From Cardiocondyla obscurior (taxonomy: Eukaryota > Arthropoda > Insecta > Hymenoptera > Formicidae): a stretch of 64,000 nucleotides of DNA. The position numbers were made by a program, and so were the translations under genes. The notes under the pieces were generated by a model. The model was given only the letters and a program-made list of their open reading frames with translations. It was not told where the DNA came from and searched no databases. Below are positions 46,701-58,700 of this stretch, in pieces; positions within the stretch are counted from its first letter, which is position 1; each line of letters opens with the position of its first letter. The stretch is from positions 1,059,001-1,123,000 of the forward strand of contig NC_091865.1 in the NCBI RefSeq assembly GCF_019399895.1, read 5' to 3'.

Positions 46701-49096
46701 TTAACGATAATCTGCATTGAGTTTATCGCTCTCAGATTTCATGGTTAGGCTCAAATTCGTGTGCAAATATTTGTTTCACGTTTCATAAAGTCAAAGCCTG
46801 TTTATCTAGCGGCCGGTCGGAAAAGAGGCGTTGCAAACATATTTTATTTGAAATAAAACAATGTATTGAAAATACTAAAAATTAAACACATCGCGAATAT
46901 TAATAGTGTTGACTCTGACATACATAAATTAATATTGCACGATCGAAATAAATAAACTGCACTTCATGCAGTAATAATTGATTTAAATTGCGTGTAATAA
47001 TTACTCGAATCCAGTTAATTTTTGCCGTTGCGATATTAAACGAATTATTAACGTATATTAAGCATTGCAAAGGTCATTCCACTTGAGCAAGCCCAGCGTA
47101 CATATATTTTTGTATTAAAAATCATCGCGCAATGGAATTGCATTTTTTACGTCTAATTAACGTCTAATTAAATGGCTGTAATATTCCCTTAAAGTATTAA
47201 AAACTGTTGCGAGGTTGTTTACGTCGCTCATTATATTATCGTAAATTCTGTTGTAAAAAAAAAGTAAGATGCACTGGGAATTTAATTAAATTAAAAATAA
47301 TTATGCCACTAAAACAGCGACAAGAATATAACCGATGTTGTTCCTTTAATATACAAATTGAGTATCAGCAACTGCTATTGTGTGCACGATGCTTGATGCG
47401 AAGCGGAAGAAGCGCGTTGCTTAATTGCGCTGACAATCCTGCTTGCTAAACCTGACTTCGCGATTCACTGTACGTTTTGTAGATTATAGCTCCATCCATT
47501 TAAACATTTCTACGATGGGCTTGTTCCGTTAACGGCGTGACAGACAGCGCTATTGCGCGTTTTGACTGTATCGGTCTTCCTGTCCAATGCAATTCGCGCA
47601 GCTGAAAAAATTTTTTAATCCACGCGCCGGTGCGTCGAATTAAAAATATAAAGCAAACTAACGTTTCGTATATAAATTCTCAAAGTTATCGGCAACGCGT
47701 AAAAAAAACATTATTTCCTTTGTCGAAATTATATGCATATCTCCCGCAAAATTATAGTATGCCGAAATTAATTTAACATTCCGGTTCCTTCAGTTTCCGC
47801 GAAACTGTCAAAATGATAATTTTCTATATAACTCGCGTGTCCAGTAAATACAAGATAATGCCGCGCAATGTTTACGCGTGTAACATTTCAACATACATAT
47901 TACATATATCGGCGGGACTATCCTTAGCGAGGTATTTCCATGGCAGCTAGCAAGCTATGCATATACAGATATCTGCCTGCATGTATACAGGGTGTCTCGC
48001 AATGATACGATTCTCAGTTGTTTCGTAATCTTATTATTTCTGCGAGACACGCCAGTAAATTATACACAATGTATCGCCACCTAATCCGTTTATACTCTCA
48101 AAAATTACTTTTGTTATTTTCTTATCCGCGACGAGGTTCATGTGAAACGTTAAATATATTACACGACACTCTGTACGTCGGATGACGTTACTAGTCATGA
48201 CTATAGTGATACATTTACCCAAAACAAGACAGAAACGATATAGACCAGCGAGTCTACATGCGTAGACATTTGGCACAATTCTGTCCAGAAAGTACAGGAC
48301 GGATGCTGCCTGAGCGCAATCTCCTATCATGTCTCTACTATCTCAATCAAAGCAGTCATTGCGTGAGTAAACGCGACCACGTTAGAATTTAATATATTTG
48401 CAACAGTATGCTGTTTCAATTATAACACAACTGTCACTTCTGTTATTCCTGAGATTGAATATCGCGTTGGTAATTATTAATTTAAAAAATAGAATATTCT
48501 TTCTTGCTTAGTAACAAAATTAATAAATTGTGTTTCTTTCTTTCTTTCTTTTTTATTTTTTTAATAAAAAAATTGCACATTTTAAAAAGACGTTTTTCAA
48601 AATATGTATTTTGTTAATTAGTAAAAACAAGGAATTTGCAGATAATATTAAATATATTCAATTTCAAAATGCAAAATTATTTTTAAATCGTATATCAAGC
48701 ATACATTTTATAGCATGAAAGATATAAAAATATATTTTTAAAATAATAGACAAGATACATGTACATTTAAAATGGGTAAAAAATGCGGATAATTTTTTTT
48801 TATTAAAAAAAATATTATTTGTTACTGTACTGATTCTCTTCAATTTTCAAACTAATCGAATTTATTAAGTGCCATATTTTGAACAGTGTCTCACAAGCTA
48901 CAGATCTTAGAGGATTAAGAATTATATCGACTAAGACTTGCGATAGATAATTGCTGCTTCTTTTTTGCAAATACCAGAAAAAACCATGCGCGCGCTATTC
49001 TTTAAAAGACTCCAAATACAAACAATTAAAAAAAATGATGCGACTTACCATTCTGCAATCATGAGCTCCAGCGATTTCGTAGATTTCTGCCAGTGA
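31630..49096 (-). CDS. tetraspanin-like membrane protein, last three coding exons (5' part not found)
   Basis: Three exons (49049-49096, 40469-40600, 31630-31791) join in phase 0 to give about 113 residues and a stop. The middle exon has IYESLNTRGC, a Gly-Cys pair like the last cysteine of a tetraspanin large loop, then a hydrophobic run SSIVLIALLFVLQ that would be the fourth membrane segment. A 53-residue tail follows. Tetraspanins organise membrane microdomains. The first three membrane segments and the CCG motif were not found up to 64000, so they lie further upstream or in small exons I missed. The family call rests on about 30 residues. The gene sits directly upstream of DNAH2 on the same strand. 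Confidence 0.45.
31792..40468 (-). other. intron of the tetraspanin-like gene (about 8.7 kb)
   Basis: No supported exon on either strand. Contains poly-A/T runs (33061, 33121, 34103-34133, 34700, 36223, 37111), an 11-C run at 37764-37774, a T/C-rich stretch at about 39000-39490, and an eroded-looking open region at 33296-33590. Longer frames at 34236-34734 occur on both strands in a GC-rich patch and look like chance. Confidence 0.4.
40469..40600 (-). CDS. tetraspanin-like gene, exon with the GC motif and last membrane segment
   Basis: 44 codons, phase 0 on both sides: LPNPEDDPIYESLNTRGC, then GTLYSSIVLIALLFVLQ. Acceptor ATCCCCTTCAG, donor GTACGT. The frame stays open 30 bases upstream of this acceptor (SYRDPLQ), so a longer exon beginning after TTAG near 40614 is possible. 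Confidence 0.55.
41939..41960. repeat. 8-bp perfect hairpin
   Basis: ACCTGTGG and CCACAGGT flank a six-base loop TTTAAT. Confidence 0.7.
42804..42829. repeat. 8-bp perfect hairpin
   Basis: CGTAGGAT (42804-42811) and ATCCTACG (42822-42829) with a ten-base loop. Confidence 0.7.
45731..45945. repeat. two-copy GC-rich tandem duplication, period about 112 bp
   Basis: Two copies begin at about 45736 and 45847 with GGCCGGCAGGT. They share a 48-base identical core (45762-45809 and 45874-45921, containing CAAGGTGGAGGACGCG) and similar flanks (GGCGAATTCG.CAGTCGA). The period is not a multiple of three and one copy has a one-base indel, so it is not an in-frame protein repeat. Confidence 0.9.
47992..48050. 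repeat. short inverted repeat beside a GGGTGTC motif
   Basis: GTGTCTCGCA (47992-48001) and its perfect reverse complement TGCGAGACAC (48041-48050), 39 bases apart, preceded by TATACAGG. ACAGGGTGTC-type ends are, as I recall, common in dispersed insect repeats; no second terminus was found. Confidence 0.6.
48536..48549. repeat. TTTC microsatellite
   Basis: Several consecutive TTTC units followed by a T-rich stretch. Confidence 0.8.
49049..49096 (-). CDS. tetraspanin-like gene, third-last coding exon
   Basis: 48 bases between TTATGTTACAG and GTAAGT. Frame 1 gives SLAEIYEIAGAHDCRM and joins the next exon in phase 0. A second open frame (HWQKSTKSLELMIAE) would need a different acceptor for the next exon. 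It could be chance, since it is short and isolated by 8.4 kb. Confidence 0.35.
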
Positions 49097-52000
49097 CTGT
49101 AACATAAAACAAAACGTATTAATGTAGACGTGTATTTAAATTAATGTAAAGGTAAAGCTTTATTTTTATAAAGATTTTATTTAAAAAAAAAATTGATTCT
49201 CATCTAATATGCTGACCACCGGAAAATCTACGGACGTTAAAGCTCAAGCGGCCAATTAGCGCGCATAAATTCCGAGCTACTTCCGCCGAATAGCAACGGC
49301 CGTGAATATTTTCACGCGTGATATTTTCGTCCGCGACTGTTTGCGGGGGCAACTGATGAGTCCTTATAAAAAGAACCGCTCTGATTAATCACGTGGACGG
49401 CTATCTCCATTCGTTATTTTCCTATATACACGAGCCGTAATATCCTATTCAAACGATACGCAGAAGCCAAGTTTATAACCGCGATAAATCCAATGTACGT
49501 TTGCGAGCGGCCGTCGAAACGAGCGGAATAATCAATTACCGCAGGATCATTAATTAACTCGCAAAAGTGCAACGGTTCAACGGCGGGATGTAGGTATGGG
49601 TTGTAAGGGGAGAAGGGGGGCGGCGAACGTTGGCAAAAGGCAGAAAGAGATAGACGGAGGGAGGAGAGGATAGGATATGTGTTGTATATGTATTGCAATT
49701 TCGTCGGAGAGCGAGGGCTCCGGTGGTGATTCGTCCGCTTTTTCTTGCCTCCTTTTTCCACCGTGCTGCTCGTTTTTGTTTTTAATCTCGCTGTACAACA
49801 GACATGCCCGGCTGGTTAACAACGACCAATGAAAACCGTTTCATTATGCTCGTATTTCGGTTGGCCGTGTTGCTCGGCTAACCAGCCAATTTATCGCGTT
49901 TGTTTGCGCTCGCGTCCAGCCCGGTGATTTCGTTGGGCGCGGGGAAATCCGTGGGAAATCATCGGTAAATATACGCCGACGCATAACCAGGACGACGCAC
50001 TTGATGTTTCTACAATATTGTTCAAGGGATTTGTATGGGACTGCCGACGGGACGGCTGTAGCTAACGAAACCGATCGGTGTCGAAAGTCTCGCGAGCACC
50101 CTGGGTGGAGGAGCTCGATAAGAGACACGCGGGATTAATCTTTACCTCGTAATAGCTCGATAAGTGGACGGTGAGAAATACATTCGTAAAAAGAAAATTA
50201 CTTGAAAATAATTTGAGCGAGCGGCTAATGGTCTTGAGAAAAAGCGCGCGTTCTTTCTTTCTCGTGTCCTTTATCGAAGAGAAGCTGAGAGCTGTCTCTT
50301 CGATTCTACTCATTTTCACTCGAGCGACCGCATATGTGTTACATCCGAGAATACGTTGGGTAATACGGCGAACTCGCCACCTTCTATCGCGACATTTATG
50401 TTACCTCCGGTTTGACAATAGCCTCGAGAATACCGACTGCAAGAAAATACATTAAAAGTATTTGCCTCTTTGCAGCGTGTCCTTTTTACGGCTTTTACAG
50501 ATGTTCGGCGTTCGCGGGCATTGTCGTGATCGATCGGTATATCACGGTCGGGACAATGGCGCTTTTCGGTGTATCGGTTTAACGAAGAAACTTCCGCCAA
50601 AAACGCCGGTTCTTAGAATCGCCATTGTTACGGAAACGCAATCGTACTTCCAGACCTGCGATTGCTTTCCGTCACGAGCAGCGAGAGAGAGAGAGCGGTC
50701 CTCGCTACTTCTGATCAAATATTATATCGTTCGCTCTTGTTGGCCTGTAATCGCAATGTCGCGACGCCTGCTACAACATTTGGCCACACGTGTAAGCACG
50801 AATCCCGCCTGCGCGTACGTAGAAAGATAATTTACGATCGCTCACACCCGATCTCACATGCCTCGCCTCTTTTCCGCCCGAGCTTCTTATTCGAACGTCG
50901 AATAAAGATGCGAAAGCGACCGCGTGCTTTTTACGATCCAGTGTCGCCCTTATTTTATTCACCCTCCTTCCCCTTTTTCCCTTTACTCTATTAGGTTCCA
51001 ATATTGCATGAAATGTACGTAAATTCGCTGTCTCGCAAAAGTGCGGGCCTGCGAATTTTGCGGTGGATATAAAAAAATATAATATACATACATATACCAT
51101 AAATACATATTCATATTAAAAAAATAAAATTATGAGGGTAAAAATGACAAAGTGACGATCAAATGTATTAAATCTAATGCCATATTTGTTTAAACAAATA
51201 TGCGTTATATTATTAAAGCTCGAATTTATCAGCGAAAAATGTGATTGTCAGTTAGTTGATGGATCTAGTTTAATATTCCGTGTATAGTATATTTATGTCA
51301 TAAATATTCACGTCGGAAAATGTCGCTTTTATTCTAAATTATTGTCACAGATTAGTATTCATTTTCCATAGTGAGCTTTTGAGTTTATTCTTCGTGGTAA
51401 AATATTTTCGCACGCGATTGAAATATAAAAATTGTTGCCAAAAAAAAAAAAGAAAGAAAAGAAAAAAAAGAATAAAAAAAAACGTCGCTTTCATCTCCTT
51501 TGTTGCCCTTTTATTGTATATCGAAATCCTGCTTTGCTATTCCAAACGGAAAGTGTTTGAACGTGACTATAATTTTCAGAATCTCTCTAGCGTACGACGA
51601 TCTCGTACAGTTTCTGTATCTTCTTGAGAGAATACCAGCATTTCCATTTCGACATTGTCGGAAGTGTGCTATTGATTCTTATTCATAACTGGCACAGTTA
51701 CATACTTTGCGCGTAGATACGACGGTGGATCCGAGATATTTATCGACGTGATATAACTTTCAAAATCACTTTTACTAGCGCGCTCAAACTTGTTAATAAA
51801 AATTTAACTTTGATTGCAATTACCGGGCTAATATCTATGTGATACTTTAGAAAATTTTCGAATCTGCTATTAGACCTAAAGTAACGTAATTGTCAACTAA
51901 TTTTATGCATTCTATCTGTTAGGTGCCATTTAACACGCATATCCGATAGCTAACCAGAATCGATCGGTGTTGGCACAATTTAAGCGACCCGTTTGTTCCC

Positions 52001-52880
52001 TTTGTTTGTTTGAGTTGCCGACTGCGTTGGTCGTTGCGTTTGCAATATCTTGTACACACACTGTCGTCAATGCCCCGAGGGAATCTCCATTGGTTTGTTT
52101 AAGGTTTAGCTTGACTCACAGCAGGATTTCACACTTTGCTTTATTCAACTATTATATATCTGCGATATTCGAGTGAGTATAAACGCTTTTTTTTTTTTCG
52201 ATTATATTGTCGCTCGACAACGCCTCCCCTCGATGTATTATTTGGCAGTCAGCGACACACCCGTACTAACACATATACGTGTCTTTTGTTTGTTACAATA
52301 AATCAGTATAATATTTATTACATTTTATTGTTATTCGTGCCGCGCAACAATTTATGCGGGTGTTCCTTCTGGGCCGCGGAATAACAAGATAAATTTTATA
52401 AAAACGCAATAAAATAATGTGCGTGCATTAGAAAATTATTAAGGTAATAAAAATATCAACGTGCAAATAAAATCACCCAAAGTGACAAAAATTCTTAACA
52501 AAGAAAAAAAAAATTTAATTTACGGTAATAAATTGACGATGATTGAAGAACGTAAGGACTCGTACGAATTAATGTAACGACGAACTGATGCAATTCGATA
52601 TACGTGTTTTCTTTCAATTATGCAATCCCGAACCTTTGTTGTGAATATCAGCGGAAATACTGCTTTCTCGGTCTGATCGTTTGTGCATGTGACTCCCGGC
52701 GAATGCATCTCTACGCGGGTGCGTCTAGGGATGCTCACATAAGCAATGAGCACCGGAGTCTGCGTTGAGAAATTTGTTGCGGCCTTAATACGATCGTGTT
52801 TGTCGGCGTTCTCACGTTTCCGCGCATAAGACGGGGCGAATTCGATGAGGCACCCGTACCTCGTTCGCCACGCGGCAAGA

Positions 52881-52910
52881 CGGGGAGGAGGGGGAGGGCG
52901 GGAGGGGTGG
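52881..52910 (+). repeat. G-rich tract, possible G-quadruplex
   Basis: The plus strand reads CGGGGAGGAGGGGGAGGGCG and onward, with four or more G-runs separated by one to three bases, inside a GC-rich patch. Confidence 0.6.
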
Positions 52911-55728
52911 CGCGCGTGGGGTTGCTACTCACGGAGAAGAGGCTCCGACGCGGCATTATCTCTGCGCGAGCGAGGACGCTGAAATTCAGTAGTTAAATAC
53001 CCGAGTCTTTCCAGCCACTCTCCTTCCATCTTCACGTTTCCCTCTGTTTCGTTAGGCAACGCAAGACGTGTTTGGTCACGGAACAGTGCGCTAATGTAAA
53101 CGGTTTAATTCGCGTAACGAATATTATTCGTCTTAATTACGGAGACGCTTGCCGCGTTACTCCACATCTTTCCCTTCCACCCCTCTTTGTTCCGTTTCTC
53201 GGTACCGTCTCGGTATGCAATTTATCCTTTTATCGAAAACAGCGTCACTCTCGTAACAAAGACGTAATGAACTGAGAGGGGAAGCTTTACGTGCAGCTTT
53301 ATTTTAACGAGTCAAGCTTCTTCGACGAACGTAACGCGAGACCATTGCCCAAATTGATGTCTGTAATTTTACAGTCCTGTATACGCACGCTTTTTGTCGA
53401 CATTTTTTTTTACGATAGAAAATTACATGACGCTTATTTACGATATATAATCGTGCCTCACTAATCGCTTCACTTCCGTCTATCTGGCATTAAACGCTCG
53501 ATCTTTATTTAAATCCTAATCGTGCTTTTAAGCGGTATCTGCTTGTCGTGTAGTAATTCAGTTTGCTTCGGCATGACTTGGGGCTTCATTGCTCGCCCGC
53601 TTGGTTGCTGGGTTTGAGGCTCCAATGCGCTGATGGTAAAGTTTCGAATGGTATCACCCTCGGCGGTTGCCATTGGTTGTCCGCATCCACCGAGGAACTT
53701 CGATTATTCCCAACTTCGTCCTAGCGGTGCCGACCGATCCATCTCGACGTGCCATCGACATAAATTAGCAGATAGAGGAAATTTTAAGATATCACATTCG
53801 ACCACGTCTACCCTTCCCACCCTCTGCAGTCTCGTCGACGTTCTTTTTCCGTCTCTATCTGTTTTATCTCGGGTGTCAGGGTGTAAATCGCGGTAGAGTG
53901 TTTACGTCCGCACGAATCGGGAAAGAGAGTTCTCGATAAGAGGATATCTAGCGTGCTATTTATCAAATTACGCCGATTCACATGCGCACAATTCGATTTA
54001 CGATAAATATTATTTTACTTTTCACGTATAATAGTTTTAATTTTTTTTTGTGCCATAAATAAAGAATGAAAAGGAATATTACGCATTTTATACGTATATT
54101 ATTACATCTAATTGCACATAAAGTTATTAAAACACGTCAACATTGATCGTCGACCCAATATCATTGCATCGCAATAAAACATTTAATTAGAGTGGAATTA
54201 TACTATTTTTTTTTCTTTTTTTCTTTAATTTTTTTTTTTTTTTAAAGAACCATTTACTAAAACGTGTCAAAGTAATTTGAAAAATTGAGAGACGTATATT
54301 CAATTTAACGCTACACAAATGATGGAATTTTGAATTAACAAAATTTTTTACGCCAAAGCGTTATGCTATAAAAATTAAATTACACCGCAACTCATTTTAT
54401 CCTTTTTCAACATCTAAATAATGAATTTCTGCTATTTAACAGTATTTCATAATGGAAATAAAAATAAAGTAAAACCAAAAATCCGTCACAAATTCAATAC
54501 ATCCAAATAGAATATTCCCAATTCGTGACTTTCAATTATATCGTTTGTTTTAAATTAAATTTAAGAGATTTTACATTTTTATTTGTTTCAATTAAGTCAG
54601 CGGTATTCGTGACAAAAGTCTTCAAAGCTTCGTCAAATTTTGCCGAAAAGAAGAGAAAAAAAAATAGTCATCAAGCATTAAATAAACATCTTAATAAAGT
54701 CAAGAACCCGTACCATAAAATTGCTAAAAAATAATTAGCGCGCCAGGCCGCTATTACCGTCATCTTCACACGGTTATCTAACGCCGTGTTCTGTTCGATG
54801 ATCACTTTAGCATCACGCGATAGTGGTGGGTGTTATAGATTTAATGCCACGTAAGATCGCCTCTTGCTGCTTAAAGCCCACGTATCACCACGTGCATGTG
54901 TACCGAACGTGACGCAAACAAGATCAACGTGTAATCGGTTGTCAGACATTTGTATGCGTGACGCGGCCGAAATCGTGCATGAAGTCCAGATTATATTCAG
55001 AGCTACGAGATAATTCTCAAGTTGGATATCGACTGATCGAACGAGCGCAATTCGAGGTCGTCCGACGCTTGCATTACCGCGGTATTGTTGTTAACTTATT
55101 ACTTAACGCGTTTCGTATCGCGCGCACATGAATAGTTAATTAATGTATGAGAACTATCGGGTTCACGCGCCCGCGTGCTTTACCAACATTGCGTTTGCAA
55201 TTTATATACCTATGTACTTTTTAAAATATTAATCTAATTATAATGTGATTAACGATGATAAATCCGACGACAAAAATAAATGCGAGCGTAAACATTATTT
55301 TGCATCTGCACCAAGGAAGTTAATCTCAGTACCGTAATGGTATTGCATCGCTTGGTAAATAAAAGATGGCTTTAACGACCGACAATCATACCGTTCCGCA
55401 ATATTTGCACATTCGGACGAAACAGGTCGATGATGTTTTATCGATATTTGTAATCGGTGTAATCAACCGTAATTTATTTGAGCTAGTGATCTTGCTGAAA
55501 TTTAAATAAATATATTATATTTCTCAAGCGATTTATAATTTTCATCCCGTGCAAAACAAATAATTTCGAAATGACTGAATGTGTATTATGCATTAACGCA
55601 ACAAACAATCACCGACAAGTGTTCGCCGTGCATACGTGTTGCATGAAATATATGCGCGTAAATAAATTAGCTGCAGATTTTTTTTAGCGATTATATAAAA
55701 AAAAAAGAAAACCCTCCCAAAAAAGATA

Positions 55729-55765
55729 CTCTCCGTCGCGTCAAACAAGCCGATGCGACGGAGAG
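55729..55765. repeat. 11-bp perfect hairpin
   Basis: CTCTCCGTCGC (55729-55739) and GCGACGGAGAG (55755-55765) are exact reverse complements with a 15-base loop, in otherwise AT-rich DNA after a poly-A run. No U-tract follows. Confidence 0.75.
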
Positions 55766-58700
55766 ATTTAAGGTGATCCTTAATATATCAAGATTAACTT
55801 GGCTGGAAATAGGTGGCGAGATGCGGAGACTGTTAGCTACTCTTGTAGACACTGCTAAAGGGGGCTGCACGCGAATACGTGGGCCGTCCGCGTGAATTGC
55901 GAGGGCGCAGACGTTACGCGATCCCTTCGCGTGGCGTTAACTGGGACTCACTGCATTAAAGTTTATCCCGGTTCTTTCTTATCATAATCGCATTTGTGGA
56001 TAATGGGGTAGGGATAATTTGTTATCGCGGAATGTCATGGAGCAGAAACTTTCTAAATTACTTCGTTCTTCGAAAACTTTTCTTCTCCAGCCGGTTGTCC
56101 TTCTCGCTTTCTCACCCCTCCCGCCCCCCATCCCTCCGCCTGTCGCTCTTTTCTGGCTAACCCCTTTTCTCTTCGCCCCCTTTTTCGTTCCGTCGTTTTC
56201 ACCGCGCCTGCTTTCATCCTCTCCGCGTTTCTCGCTGTCCCACCCTCCCCCTCTCGAGAGCGTGGGAAATATACGGGGCGTAGTTTGAACACTCACGTAT
56301 GGAATGCGCATGGATATTTTTCTGACCATTACTTTTGCCCGTTTTCCACCGGCGCTTGCCGTTGCCGACTGCCGTACCCTCTTTCGACCCTACAGCCAAG
56401 TGCCTTCTTACATCTTTAAGAAGGATGGATCCGGTTCGAATGCGGTACATTCTTAATGTTTCGCGATATGTCGTAAGATACCTACTTGTTTACGTCGGCT
56501 GCGTTTCACTCGGTTACACATTTCGCTCGTAAATAGGGGATAATTCACCGTGCGCGATTCGGTCAGGAAATATTTCGCCGTTTTGGAAATAAAATGCCAC
56601 GATGAAAGTTCACCGATGCTATGCTCTCCAATCATTTTACCGCTGGCCATACGAATGCACAACGCGCTAGATATTAAAAACCCTACACTGTGCGAATTTA
56701 ATTAACGGAATGCAAAATTTTTGAGTTGTTAATCGCAAGCTCTCCCTTTCGCTTGTTCATCTTAATTTTGTCACTTTCTATGTAAGAAAGTATACACAAA
56801 ATAGACTCGGAAAAGAGTCAAGACGATTTTTGCTATAAGCTGCGATTAATACTGTGCGTTTTAAAAATTCCGCTATTTTAGTCCGCTATTTTAAAAATGA
56901 TAAGTGCCTAAGACGATATAAGATTCTGTTCAAACGACGCCTGCAAAATCTGCTTCGACATATTTCGCGGATGTATACGGGTCTCGTCCTGTAAAACCTT
57001 TTATTCTTTGCTTATATTGGCGTGTATAAAAAAAAAAGAGATAGACAGGAAAAGGAAGAGAAATGCGGAGGCATTGCGGAAAGGGTGACCGAAAACTATA
57101 AAATATAATTCTGGTTTGCGCGTCACGTACTTCGCCATGCCCAACGATGCATTCCGACAGGTACGTGCCGCGGACTCTGAACGCAACATTGTTTCGAGGA
57201 TTATCGGCAGGTGGGAGGTAAAAAAAAAAAATAAAAAATAAAAAAAAAAGCGACGACTATTCGACTTGCGACCGGTCATACGTGCAAGCCCCGATTTCGC
57301 GGTAGCGCGACAGCAAGCGCGGGATGACGAGATCAGCGCAGAAAATGCTCCAGGACATTCAGATTTGATGTTACTATATCCTTTAAAAGCGTATCACAGG
57401 CTTGATGCGCCTGGCGATCAAAATTGTCATTGCCTATGGCGACCCGAATTTCCCAGAACGCAGCGTTAATGTCCGGTAGAAAGTCTCTTTTGTTTTTTTA
57501 TTTCTCTTAATTTTATTTCTGCAAACTAATACCGGTATTTTGCAAAAAGATCACCTGCACGATGTAATTGAAACGCGCACGTCTGGGTTGTTTCGTCTAA
57601 GTTACACTTTCCGTTGGATTTCCCAGTAATGGAGTTTAAAGTAACTTTTTTACGGGACTAGAGGGACGCGCCGTTATTAATTAAAAAATTATTTGAAATT
57701 AAATCCATAAAAAAACGATTATGAATTAAAAGAAGGGTTTCGCTATGTGGCGCGATGAGACACGAATGTTTGACGAAGCTAGGTACACAAATAGAACGTA
57801 GCAAACATAAATATATGTGCGCGCTGGTCGGATCGCGTAACGCAGAGAATTGTGGTTTATTCGAAATTTCGTGTAACGAGCGGCGCGAGAAAACGCGATA
57901 CATACACAGATTAAATTGCCGAAATTTTACCGAGGTATTTTCTTTTACATGTAACGTAACTAGAAGAAGAAGAGACAAAAGTTTCGAAATACTGGACACT
58001 CCAAATAATGTAACAAAATCCACAACGTGTCGAAATGATATTTGCAGAAAATGTTTTTGGCTTTGTAGAATAATTTTTATAATCCTTACAGTATTTTAAC
58101 ACCTGCATATGAGAAAACGTATTCGCGATGCATCATGTTACAGACACATATAAGTAAATTCTGTTCAACACTTTAATTTATATAAATTATATATTAATTA
58201 CGATAGTTTTCAAATTTCGCATATAATAATAATTATTGTTTTAAAATTTATTCACAAATTTAAATTATACTTTATCAGTTAAAGCTTTTAATATTTCAAT
58301 ATATTTTTCTCAATTGCAAATATAACGCATATGTATGTATAATAAATACGTATTTATATTTATACGTATGTATAACGTATCGCGCTTTATCGGAAAAGTT
58401 TTGCGAGTTCACAAATGATCATCACTTTCTTTCTTGTGCGTGTGAGTACCGAAAACGTGAATAGAACTAACAATATATTATATTGTTTATCAATTTATTT
58501 CGGAGAATAAACAATAATTCCTGTTTTTGAGTGTTTTAATGATAGAGCATCGTTATGGTATAATTGGAGTGAACTTTGCAGAAAGAAACGGGCCAACAAT
58601 CGCAATATTGTTAGTTGATTTCCCCCCTGCGAAATGTAATCCAATTAAGCCGTGTATTTAGTAAAATAAAAGTATGATTTACGTGGCAATGAATGAAAAA

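Larger units (their letters stand above)
40601..49048 (-). other. intron of the tetraspanin-like gene (about 8.4 kb)
   Basis: No supported exon. Contains small hairpins (41939-41960, 42804-42829), a GC-rich tandem duplication (45731-45945), a short inverted repeat with an insect-repeat-like GGGTGTC motif (47990-48050), and a TTTC microsatellite (48536-48549). The rest is AT-rich. Confidence 0.4.

Noticed and set aside
50462..50830. 122-codon plus-strand frame
   Set aside because: No similarity recognised; overlapping frames on both strands in a GC-rich patch.
55982..56329. 115-codon minus-strand frame rich in Gly, Arg and Lys
   Set aside because: Low-complexity product of a C-rich tract; the opposite strand is open too.
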